Source of the DNA: Megalonaias nervosa
Lineage: Eukaryota; Mollusca; Bivalvia; Unionida; Unionidae
Direction: 5' to 3'
NCBI GenBank assembly: GCA_016617855.1
Contig: JAECUM010009675.1
Span: 1-64,000 of the forward strand
Length of the DNA: 64,000 nucleotides
Shown: positions 12,041 to 21,445 of the stretch, in pieces
How the letters are laid out: each line of letters begins with the position of its first letter
Numbering within the stretch: position 1 is the stretch's first letter
The notes under the pieces: model-generated
Seen by the model: only the letters and a program-made list of their open reading frames with translations
Database searches by the model: none
Told to the model about the DNA's origin: nothing
Program-made: the position numbers and the translations under genes

Positions 12041-12509
12041 CTCTTCCTCCACGCCAATGCGTATACAGTACACCATTTCTTTAATTATACGTCTATTTTC
12101 AGTGTAAGCAATGGATTGGGCAACCCTGTTGCCAGAAACTTCGTTCCCAGCAACTCTGCCGCCATGGCCATGCACGACACGGAAAACAGAGTTGCCCGTA
12201 CGTGCCGGAGCAAAAAGAGCTGTACGATAATGGCACGCTCAACATCGTCTACGACAACTCGCCTCACCATGGAATATTTTGAGGACATGGACACACTATT
12301 TTTTAAATGATGGAAAATGTTCACGTCGCATTACCTTGGCTTGCTTAGCGAACTCTAACCTTGTGTAGCTTCACGTTGCATAGGCTCACGTTGTGTTGTT
12401 CGGAGACCTTTTCTTTTATCATGTTCTTATTTTCCCTTGCATCACCTTGTGTAGCCCTCACCTAATGCGTATTGTATCGTGTACATTATTGTGTATCATG
12501 AACATGTAT
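12041..12509. other. Flank with no recognised gene
   Basis: Overlapping open frames on both strands (12085-12324 minus, 12116-12310 plus) have no recognisable domain. A run of CACGTTG-type words near 12315-12400 is mildly repetitive. Confidence 0.45.
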
Positions 12510-12561
12510 AAAAAGTAGTTTTATTGTAATACAAATACAATGTACAATAAAACTACTTTTT
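12510..12561. terminator. Perfect 19-bp hairpin with AATAAA on both strands
   Basis: AAAAAGTAGTTTTATTGTA (12510-12528) and its exact complement (12543-12561) flank a 14-nt loop. Each strand carries AATAAA, so it could act as a bidirectional polyadenylation or 3' processing signal. It lies 80 bp outside the left end of element A. Function is inferred only from shape. Confidence 0.5.
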
Positions 12562-12642
12562 CTCCTTTTCAGTGCTATTTTGAGAGTGGAACGGGCCAGA
12601 TGATGAAGGGTTTTTAAATTTTGCCTTGCTGTTAATACATGT

Positions 12643-12848
12643 AGTAGTATAAGTAATTTGAGGTTTCTATTTCAGAGACCCCCTACCCCTTCCAAAACGT
12701 TATACGTGAACATTTTTGTCAGCAGCCGTTTTTAGCTTAAAATGATAACTTTTATATGATAGACTTTTCTAACATATTTTCTGACAAAAATTTGTTTTGT
12801 AGGGGTAGGGGGTCTCTGAGATAGAAACACTCAATTACTTCTACTACT
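12643..12848 (+). repeat. Element A left terminal inverted repeat
   Basis: 206 bp, complementary to 29105-29309 with few differences. The repeat is itself nearly palindromic: its first ~46 bp (through CCCCCTACCCC) are mirrored at its inner edge (GGGGTAGGGGG to CTACTACT), so each end alone could fold into a long hairpin. Confidence 0.95.
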
Positions 12849-12915
12849 ATGATATTTATTGATAATATGGTTGATATTTTATTTGATAATGATATTTCTA
12901 AACTAAAAAAAAAAA
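12849..12915 (+). pseudogene. Fragment of orphan gene Z next to the left terminus of A
   Basis: About 55 bp matching codons FIDNMVDILFDNDIS near the 3' end of gene Z, whose main copy sits at the other end of A (28742-29050). Here the fragment abuts the terminal repeat, whereas at the right end about 300 bp separate them. This suggests that the left end was rebuilt from the right end with a deletion. Confidence 0.75.
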
Positions 12916-13399
12916 AAAATAAACAGCAAGATGACATTCGGTCTACCATTCCATAAGTTCTGTCAAATAAATCTAATGATGTTCCAAGAGTCTCTTTCAG
13001 ACATACTCCCAAGGCGAATTTCTAAATATATGAGACGAAACTTTAGAAACTAAGAGGGCAGTCTATTTTATATGTAAGCCTTTTTTGTGGCTAACTGGAC
13101 TCTTCATTTTTGTTAAGACATTACCCCCCCCCCGAGAATTCCTAAATATCCGAAACCGAAACTTTAGAAACTCAGAGGGCTGTCTATTTAAAGGTCTTTG
13201 TTGTGACCAGGAACCTAATGAGGTTTATTTTTAGTCTAGCTATGGTTTTTTGGAATGGCCCTTGTGTGGGGTACCCCTTTAGCGAAGTCACAAGGTCGCG
13301 ACCTCACATCATCCCGCTGTTTATTTTTAGACGGCACAGACGGCACAAACACATAACATAAACTTATCCTAACTTATCCTAACTTATTCTAGCGGGGGC
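12916..13399. other. Non-coding left arm of element A
   Basis: Contains two diverged ~55-bp copies sharing GAAACTTTAGAAACT (about 13034 and 13158), a C run near 13125 and short GC-rich patches. No gene seen. Confidence 0.5.
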
Positions 13400-13665
13400 C
13401 TTATTTACGTCGAACAAATTTCGTATACTCTCCCACCATGGCAACACCTGGGAGTGCAAAAATCGCACCCACCACGCGTTTACATGGTGGGAGAGTGTAT
13501 TTTGTTTGTTCGATGTCGAGGAACTGCTCCGGACCCCCACCCCTCCTTAAAATTTTGAGGGGCAAATCCAGAGCCCTACCCAACGATTTCGTCCGTGAAG
13601 GGAACCGAACTCAGGGCGGCAGTATCAGAATCCAGCATTCTTAACACTGAGCTATGAAATTCAGT
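13400..13665 (-). mobile_element. tRNA-derived SINE-like insertion with an internal hairpin
   Basis: On the minus strand it begins with a tRNA-like head: box A-like TAGCTCAGTGTTAAGA (near 13650) and box B-like GAGTTCGGTTCCC (near 13605). Downstream are ~30-bp inverted arms at 13410-13441 and 13482-13512 (CTCTCCCACCATG / CATGGTGGGAGAG). GC content is far above that of element A. Exact ends and target duplication were not found. Confidence 0.55.
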
Positions 13666-14430
13666 TATATATATGTGTTAAAAAAGTTATTATGTAGTTA
13701 CCTAATATTACACAGGCTACTACAATATACAGAATTAAAAAAAATCATAATTATTATAAGCTATAGTGTGGATTTCTGAATAAAATAACATTTATTGTAA
13801 AATATTTCAATTTCCAAATACATTGGAGAGGTTTATATAATGTGTATAAAATCAGCATTTCTGTCAGTTTGAAGTCTGTGTTTCATCAGCCGTTTCTAGG
13901 AGATAGTGAGAAAATCAATAAATTTTATTATGCATATGCTGCACATGCTATCTAAAAACAACTTGCTGTGTGAAGTTAAATCGCATGTGCTTTATAGTCA
14001 TAATTACAGCTTTTTTTGAGTTTTATGCCTGTCTGTTTGTATGTTAGTTAGAATATTTATCGTCACAATTACAATTTCTTTTTTAGTTATGTCTGTCTGT
14101 TTGTCTGTGCAAAGTTCTCTTCTGGAGTTAAATGCTTTTTAATAAAAACCCAACGTTAGTCTTATGTAAGCTCACATAACATAGCAGACAACTGCTTGTT
14201 ACTAAGCTATGCTTAACGGAGTTGTCTCGCTTGATCAACTAATACCTATGCTTGATTAAAATGCAGTGAATTAAGTAAAAATTTGAGATTAAAAGACTAA
14301 AACTCACTGATTATAAGTTTTATAGCCAAAAAAATAAACCAACTTTTTACAATGTAAAATCTAAATTACATATGATATGTTAGATAACTTACACTAAGCT
14401 GGAACAGTATTATCTTTCTTTTTAAAAAGG
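13666..14430. other. Non-coding AT-rich arm of element A
   Basis: Between the SINE-like insertion and ORF1 I see no gene. Repeated words (TTATGTCTGTCTGTTTGT) occur near 14020-14110. Confidence 0.5.
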
Positions 14431-14880
14431 TTATACTTCTTGACCAACAGATAGCACTTCCACACTTGCTATCAAGTAATATGTACTATCATGATTATAT
14501 AACGAGAATTTAACTCTACCAGATACTTTACGACGACACTCAAATAATTCTTTCATCGCTATCTTACTGAGAAGATACTTACTACCTTTTGCAAAAACCT
14601 TTGACCGGTCCAAGTCTATACTAATTTTTGTGTACTGTTGCATGCTGATTGGATTATGTAAATTATTATATTTCAATGCAAGCTCGTCTCGTAAACTTTC
14701 GAGATAACTAAAGTATTTGCTGTCATCTGATCTAATAAGGGAGAGTTTGATTCTGTCAAGTTTACTAAAACAAATACCTGAAATTTCATCATTAAATTCA
14801 AATGATAATTGTTGGCTATTGACCATTATTTTTTTTATTTTGCTATTAACTCTATCTGCTAATGTTAAATTTTCAAACAT
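14431..14880 (-). CDS. Orphan ORF1, downstream of polymerase (149 aa)
   Basis: An intact frame starting MFENLTLADRVNSKIK, 12 bp after the polymerase stop and on the same strand, so probably co-transcribed with it. The B homologue (31973-32440) has the same length and conserved blocks EISGICFS, KLSLIRS, KLTIDLDRSKV and LFECRR, which argues for a real protein. It is mixed alpha/beta in composition with no membrane segment or signal peptide. I do not recognise the family. The position beside POLB suggests a replication-linked role, but that is inference. Confidence 0.75.
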   Translation of the reverse strand: MFENLTLADRVNSKIKKIMVNSQQLSFEFNDEISGICFSKLDRIKLSLIRSDDSKYFSYLESLRDELALKYNNLHNPISMQQYTKISIDLDRSKVFAKGSKYLLSKIAMKELFECRRKVSGRVKFSLYNHDSTYYLIASVEVLSVGQEV

Positions 14881-14892
14881 TATTTCTAATGT

Positions 14893-17800
14893 TTAGACAA
14901 AATTAATTGTATCATGTCCAATCGCTAGAGTCTTAATTCCATCGCTGCAATATCTTTTATCATCAAAATTACTTAGTCCACGTTTTATAATTGTATCTGT
15001 TTCAAGTTTATGACGATTTGTTCTTATGACATTAGTTTTGATAAAACTGACGCTATTGTTTAGCGCTGCTTTAAAATCGTCAAAATTCATCATCTTTTTC
15101 ACATATCCTCGAGGAATACCTTTAGCTTTCTTTGTAAGTTTATTGTCATCTAATATAACAGCATACATTTTGCTTCTTAATCCAACAAACTCTCTCACCG
15201 GCATAAACATAAACTCATCTTTCATTTTCCCAATAACTTTCTTATTTGAGTTATCTTGAAATCCACTACACGCTGGATAATCTGATAAATCGAACAGACT
15301 TTTATTATTGTAAATATCTTCATAGACATCTTCACATTTTATATTATAAACTAGCGAGTCCGTATCAGTAAATAGCAACTCCGAATCTGGCCATTGCTTT
15401 TTGGTAAAATTGTAGTGAAAATTATACATCAGCCACTTCGATATATCAAGTACAGCTGCACCAACATAAATCGGTTTATTTAACTTTAAATTTGTCTTTC
15501 GTCGTTGTATTGCAACAAGATTTTTATTAAATATTTTCATACTAACAAAACCATCATCGTTAACTAATTTATTTCTGCGGCTAATATCATTGACAATTTC
15601 TATAGAAACCCTCCTCCGAATATTTTCCATCGTCTTACCGAACACCGAGTTATTCATTAACTTGAAAAAGTTTTTCTCAAAGTCGGTCTTAGCCACAGCA
15701 CGACGTTTTATATTTAGATCAATATAATTTGCCATCCACTTCGACTGATTAAACTTTAGCACGCGGTGGACCTTTCTCAGAATTAGTCCAGCATCTACTG
15801 CTTGCTTTAAATTTTTGTAATGTATAACATAATTTCTTTTATCTAACAAATTTGGAACTAACTTATTAACAATCGAATTTTTTGATGTCGTTGTTGCTCG
15901 TTGTTCAGGCGATAATAAACTATAATCAGTCATCATTGACTCTGCACAAAACGGATAATCATTATGTAGATCGTGTAGCAAACTAGAATAATCTAGGTCA
16001 ACTTCAACAAAATATGAGATATCTGAAAAATCTATATTAATTTTTCTAGGTAAATCTTTTTCAGTTTCTTTAAGAAATTGATCTGGAGTTATCCAATGAA
16101 ATCCACCGTGTGGCATTGGCTCTGACATGGCCCAGCCATACAAATTCACACAATCTAGATAAATAATGTAACTCGACGGGAGATTTTTATCATAATTTTT
16201 CAGATACTTGTTATTAGCGGCTGCATATTTCTTTGTTATGACGCTAATTCCGCCTCTGATACCTTTTTCAATAAAGTTAAACATATCAACATCTGTCAAG
16301 AGATCTAATTCTATTTTACTCGTTTTTAGTAGAGCGTCCCAAGACAGCCCTGGAGCGGAATAATACCAGCAGGGATCTAATCCGTAATTTGCATGACTAA
16401 CCTGACGAAAACTTTCGAAAACATCTGCTAGCAATAATACATCTGTTTTCAAATATAGATCGTGATAATCACCAAATGTTTTACAATCAAATTTATTCCA
16501 AATACCTTGTGCATATTTATATTCGTCATCTGTGATATTTTCGTTTTTGAGTTGCGAGTAAAATTTATCTTTGTCAGGCAGAGAAGTTTCATCAAATCTG
16601 CTCCAGTCGTCGAGGTACTCGTACGGAAAGATACCTTTTTTTGTCAAATCGATATAATTTTCACCGAAGCAACTTTTTAGGTTAGCGAAATTACTGCCGG
16701 CGCTTGTAGCACTGTTGACAAGCTCATCTAATGATGCTGCCATAAATTGCAGGCTGTCAATAAAGCGTAATTTGCCGAGCGTGACTGACATATACTTTTC
16801 AAAATTATTTGGAATACATTTTATTACGTTATTTAGTTTTAGTTTAGCTTTAATATTTTCATCACCAAAAGCTTCTACGATGATATGACTGTCATAACCG
16901 CGAAAGTTATGTAAAACTACAGGAATAAAATCTGGAGCATGAAATTTTAAATTGCAACTGTTATGAGCTGCCCCACGATATTGGCCGGTCAAATGACAAT
17001 GATCTCGCACCTTGGAATCGTCAAGTAACTTTTCACAAATATGACAATTAACTGCCTCATAGAAATCGAGTTGTTGTTTAGACGTTATTCTCTATGGAGC
17101 TGTTTTAAATAATCTGTTAGAAATTTTATTAACCTCATCTATTAAATTTTTTAGTAACCACACGGCTGGATTTTCACCTCCATATAACTTTATCAGAGAT
17201 GAAAATTTATCACTGGCGCAACAAACTACTTTATAAGCTACTCCACAAGGAATATGCTGTTATATTTTTCTAGTACTGGATTTATTCGGATTATTTTCAG
17301 CTCCAGGCATAGGAACGAGTAGACACTCAAAATCAGCGTAAATAACAAAAGGAATATTTAGTTTATGATTATAATTTTTAAATTTTAATATTTTTTCTTT
17401 TTCGCTAGGCATAGTTATTCTTTGAACATTAACACAGTATTTGAGATGCTCCTGCAGTCTTCCGTCGCTAGAAAAACCGTGCAAACATCTATAGCAGAAA
17501 TATTTTTTATTTTTATTTTTACTGTACTGTCTGCCAACTAATCCGTTAAAGTTTTTTATCCAACAGTAATGTCCCTGATAAAATAATAAATTTATTGTCA
17601 ACTGTGTAGCATTTTCTGAGATATATCTAGGGTAAACATTTTCTTTCTCATCTAATCCAAAAACATTTACTGAGATACTGTTTTGTTTTTCAAACTTTGG
17701 TATATGATTTTCTGCTACTGGAAAAGTTATTCCTGAAAAATTTAGTTCGTCCTCGTGTGGAAAATACTTGTTAACGCGATCAGCATTTTGGTCTTTTGGA

Positions 17801-18381
17801 AACATCGCAGAAAGAATAGACCACTGAAAACATTTGTCATCATTGTTTCTCACATTTATACAGCATTTTTTGTTTTTAATTTTTTGAGGGAGATCGACAT
17901 AGCTAGCGCCGCTGCCGCGAAGTACGTTATATTTTGCTGTGTGAAATAAAACTTCTTTTATCATTTCAAATTTCCAACCTGATCCTGACAAAGTAAATTC
18001 TTCTAATTTTTTGTTTATTTCTTGATGTATTTCATCGGCGATCACGGCAATGTTTGTTCCAGTTAATATTTTTCTCGATTTAGCTGTTAAATATGGTTCC
18101 GAAATTTCGCTGTCAAAACTTTTTCTTTCAAGAAGTACATCCTCGACTGCATGTAACTTTAATAAAATCATATGATATTGGACTATAAGTTTGATACTTT
18201 TATGAGCCGTAAGTTCTCCTGATATGACAGGTTGTAAAAGATGAAATAAATTTGTAGAGCTAAAACTTGCTAAGACATTTTGGTCATCAAGTTTATAACT
18301 ATTATCATAACCTGAAAAGGCTGAAGCAATTTTTTCTGATTTGATAATGCTCTTTTTAGCAATATCTCGCAATTTTAACAT
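14893..18381 (-). pseudogene. POLB: Protein-primed family B DNA polymerase, two in-frame stops
   Basis: This replicates the element from its ends using a protein primer, as known for Polintons. The single 1,162-codon frame contains: an N-terminal region with CINVRNNDDKCFQWSILSAM; a Cys/His block CYRCLHGFSSDGRLQEHLKYC-like near 17460; Exo I YADFECLLVP; an Endonuclease VII-like zinc block with DHCHLTGQYRGAAHNSCN; Exo II LHNFRGYDSHIIV; Exo III LKTDVLLLADVFESF; Pol motif A LDCVNLYGWAM; motif B KLMNNSVFGKTMEN; and motif C LLFTDTDSLVY. Two substitutions create in-frame stops: TAA at 17260-17262 and TAG at 17092-17094, between the exonuclease start and the zinc block. Everything else is open, so inactivation is recent. 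It is divergent with the HNH gene, 71 bp away. Confidence 0.95.
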
Positions 18382-18452
18382 TATATATATAGTAATATTT
18401 TATATTTAATTGAATTCTTTCTAATTAGAGATATGAAAAACCTTATAGTATA

Positions 18453-19265
18453 ATGACAGAAATTTTGAGATATCTGCCATTGACAGCGGAAGAGCAAGAA
18501 ACTTATCATGTACACCCAAGGTACAACCTATATGCTGCAAATGCGCTTGGTTCTGTTATCAACATAGCATCTAAAAAAACTATTGGCATACCAACGCCAG
18601 CTGGTATGTTAATTTCAGTAAAAGGTGATGATACAGAAAAAATTAAAATGTTTAGAAAAGATTTTACTTATACTTTGTTTTGCGGTGATATCCCAGAAGG
18701 ACAACGAGTATATAGAGCAAATGGCACAGTTGCTGATGATAATATTGAAAATTTAGGTTTACAAGATGAATTTCAACCTCATCCGGTGTTTGATCTATAT
18801 GAGGCAAATGATCAAGGAATTATTAGACATATAAGAACAAAAAAAATTGTTGGAAGTTTAGATAAAGATGGTTATTTACATGTAACGGAACGTGGTATAA
18901 AAACTAATTTTGTTCATTATATATCACACCGTTTTGTGTTTGAAACTTTCAACGGACTAATACCTAATAGTTTAGTTATCGACCATATAAATAAAAATAA
19001 GACCGATAATCGTTTAGAAACTTTAGATCTGGTAACATGAAAAGAAAAGAGTAGAAGAGGAGATGCTGGTGGTAATAATCCGGCTAAACAAATAATTTCA
19101 ATAAATTTAGAAACTAATGAAGAAATGAAATTTAGATCAATAACTTCTGCGGCAAAATATCATAAAACTAATAAACGTGTAGTAAAGTTTGTCGCTGATG
19201 GCAGAACTAAATCAGCAACATCGATGTTGACATTTGATAGATTTAGTTTTAGATACGATAATTAA
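18453..19265 (+). pseudogene. HNH homing endonuclease with two repeated modules and NUMOD1, one in-frame stop
   Basis: It probably cuts DNA to spread itself or its element. The frame has two tandem modules of the same design: YNLYAANALGSVINI...RVYRANGTVADDNIENL (residues ~25-110, HNH residues decayed) and FDLYEANDQGIIRHI...HRFVFETFNGLIPNSLVIDHINKNKTDNRLE (residues ~115-190, the intact HNH-type motif H...DHIN.NKTDNR). After the TGA at 19038-19040 the same frame continues into a NUMOD1-like DNA-binding segment (IISINLETNEEMKF...SAAKY) ending at 19265. The start ATG follows TTATAGTATA, a word shared with B. All three elements carry it at the same site beside POLB. Confidence 0.85.
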
Positions 19266-19334
19266 TAATATTTTTTTATCATTCCGAGAAAGACAATTAT
19301 GACTAAATTCCATGACATCGTCGCGATTAAATCG

Positions 19335-19529
19335 TTATGTCATCATTTTATTTGTATCAAGTTTCGTTTTGTCCGCTGCTGTTAATAAAAATTTGTCTGA
19401 ATCACCTAATGTTATCATAACATCAACAAAATAAAAATTATGTCCCAATAAACAAGCTCGAATTGCCTCAGATAATTCTTTGCGATTTAATATATTAACT
19501 CGCTGATGATATTTTATTTCTCCGAACAT
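19335..19529 (-). pseudogene. Orphan ORF2, truncated by a stop
   Basis: Starts MFGEIKYHQRVNILN and is conserved in B and in C, where it is an intact 93-aa frame (63238-63519). In A a stop at 19335 ends it after 64 codons, and the homologous sequence continues beyond the stop before diverging. Conserved parts are VNILN.KE..EAIR.CLL and YFVDV.IT.G..DR.LLT. No known domain. It is divergent with ORF3, 38 bp away. Confidence 0.65.
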
Positions 19530-19567
19530 CTTATTATTTATTAATTAGATAAAAGGTTATTATAATA

Positions 19568-20083
19568 ATGAGCTTGATTCAGAGACTGGCTGAGCTATAT
19601 TCGGGAGATTTTGTTTCAGTTTCTAATGTTACATCAGAAAATATTATTAGTGATAGATTTGCTGATTATACTGAAAAAGATATTTTGTATAACTATGACG
19701 ATGAAGAAGATGATGTTGCTGTTAGCAAAAAAAAGTTAAGCAGACCAACAACTGGGCGATATGATGTTAAGTACCATATTGCTAAAAAAATAATAAAATT
19801 TAATTTTACTATATCAGAGCATCAAATATTTTGGCAACTTATAAAACCCTTTTTAAACGTAAAACTACCTGGACAACAAAGAAATATAAAATACGATTAT
19901 ATTTTTGGTAAATTATTTAATTTAATGCCAGTTGATGATGCGAGAAAATCACATTTAATTTCTTTATGCAAACCAGTAAAATGTAAGTCAGTACTAATAA
20001 AATATGAGGAAATTTATAATAATATTATTCAATCGATGAAATCGCAGTCGATGAAATCGACCGAGTTGGTACCCAACTATTAA
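19568..20083 (+). CDS. Orphan ORF3 (171 aa), possible distant VLTF3-like protein
   Basis: Intact here and conserved in B and C. The N-terminus is acidic (NYDDEEDD); the C-terminal ~100 residues carry GRYDVKYHIAKKIIKFNF, QRNIKYDYIFGKLFNLM and a final KYEEIYNNI. The pattern of an Arg/Asn-Tyr-x-Tyr-hydrophobic-Lys block followed ~30 residues later by a Lys/Tyr-rich helix resembles the C-terminal part of poxvirus late transcription factor VLTF3, which occurs in some related viruses. That link is inference from pattern only. Its 3' end overlaps the convergent integrase gene by about 59 bp. Confidence 0.7.
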   Translation: MSLIQRLAELYSGDFVSVSNVTSENIISDRFADYTEKDILYNYDDEEDDVAVSKKKLSRPTTGRYDVKYHIAKKIIKFNFTISEHQIFWQLIKPFLNVKLPGQQRNIKYDYIFGKLFNLMPVDDARKSHLISLCKPVKCKSVLIKYEEIYNNIIQSMKSQSMKSTELVPNY

Positions 20084-20935
20084 ATTTATCGCTATATCCA
20101 CGCCATTTGACTAAACTTTTGTTGCCACGCTTTTTAATAACTTTTTCAATAACAAATATATCTTGTTCTGTTTTCTGAAGTTCTTGCTCGTAAAAACTGC
20201 CAGTTATAGGCTCACCTAATAAATCTTTCAGCGAGTATGTAACTGGTATTGTTAAAAGTACTTTATCAACAACAAATACTTCTTCGCTCCACTTATGAGT
20301 ATATCCTTTTTCAAATTTTTTTTGTCAAAGAAATTCTAACTTTATCGCCAACTTTAAATTTGTGTCGTCGGTACATGTTTTTGTTGGCTAGTATTGGATT
20401 TGCAATCGCGTCGTTTGGCGACATTTTCCTTTTGCCTAGCGAAAGGGATCTGTGTTCTGTATTATTATACTCGGTAACAATTTTCTGTAAATGGTCAATA
20501 TATTTATTCGTGCTTTTAGCTGTCAAATACTTATGGATTTTTTCGTTAGGTGTGCGATTAAATCGCTCGACAATGACGCTTTTTCCCTCGTTTCCTGTAA
20601 CATATTTTTTAATGTTATTTTGCTCCAAAAACTGCTCGAATTTTTTATTAAAAAACTCCGCTCCATGATCAGTCCAGATTCTGTTTGGTTTTATTTCTGT
20701 AGTTGTTATTATTTGTTTTAGCGCATCAGTCATCGATTTCCCTGTTTTATCCGAAACTGGTATACTAAACGCGTATTTGCTAAAAACATCTACAGCATTA
20801 AAAAGATATCTTTTTGGAGCGCCATCAGCGCCAACGTTAAATTGAGCTAGATTTGACATATCAACTAAATCTATCGCCCAGATGTCATCAACGGCATTTG
20901 CGACAACTTTAAGTCGCGGAAACTTTTTTTTTAGG
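20025..20935 (-). pseudogene. INT: Retroviral-type integrase with C-terminal chromodomain, frameshifted
   Basis: It inserts the element into host DNA. The DDE core is visible: aspartate 1 region in the WAIDLVDMSNLAQF block, aspartate 2 in IWTDHGAEFFNKKF and the glutamate in VIVERFNRT. Next comes the C-terminal KFKVGDKVRISLTK segment, and after a one-base frameshift near 20315 a chromodomain (DIFVIEKVIKKRG...WRGYSDKFNSWVP), which in other transposons reads histone marks. The N-terminal HRPKKKF region overlaps the end of the PLA2 frame on an A9 run. The 3' end is antisense to ORF3. Confidence 0.9.
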
Positions 20936-21438
20936 TCTGTGTAGTTGAGACGCTAGCGCCTCCAAGGCAAGATCATCATATAATTCTTTTCCGAGTCCTA
21001 ATTTATATTTTGCTCCAATAAAACCCTGAACCAGCCTTCGGTCAATACGTTCTCGCATATTTATTGGTTTCATTTCACGAAGTTCGTCTAACATTACTTT
21101 ATCGCAGCTGTGTTTATTTTGATTGCTGCCAGGAAGATCAATATCTCTATAGCAGATATCATGGAGCATTGCTATTGCGTCAACTTGATTGTAAGGCTCT
21201 TGTCCTGGCAGCGGATTATCGTTTTCGTCAAGTTGTTCATCAAGAGGATTCCATGGACCTGTATATTTATGCCCTGGCAATGTTCAACCGCCTTTTGTTG
21301 GTCTCGGCAATTTGCCAATTAATTTATGTATATCTATACCTGTTCCAATTATTTCTCTGTTTTTGCATTTCTTCAATATGTAACAATTTTATTTTGCTCG
21401 AGACATAAATCTCTATCGCAATCGCAGCCGCATGTCAT
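20909..21438 (-). pseudogene. Phospholipase A2-like N-terminal segment of the integrase gene, broken
   Basis: Resembles the parvovirus-type secreted PLA2 fold: Ca-loop GHKYTGPWNPLD and the catalytic His-Asp pair with following Tyr in HDICYRD (residues ~45-55 of the 20909-21280 frame). In viruses such domains breach endosomal membranes; in animal Polintons a like segment is often seen directly upstream of integrase. A Cys-rich N-terminus (CGCDCDRDLC) begins at the ATG at 21438, but stops interrupt it before the PLA2 block. The downstream end KLGLGKELYDDLALEAL leads to the poly-A run shared with INT. Confidence 0.75.
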
Positions 21439-21445
21439 TATTTAT

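Noticed and set aside
12085..12324. Overlapping frames of 79 and 64 codons on both strands
   Set aside because: No match to any Polinton gene in A-C; openness on both strands is expected from the local base composition.
17092..19040. In-frame stops as a sign of an alternative genetic code
   Set aside because: TAA, TAG and TGA all occur, at positions that differ between copies, and intact genes end at all three codons. Ordinary decay explains them.
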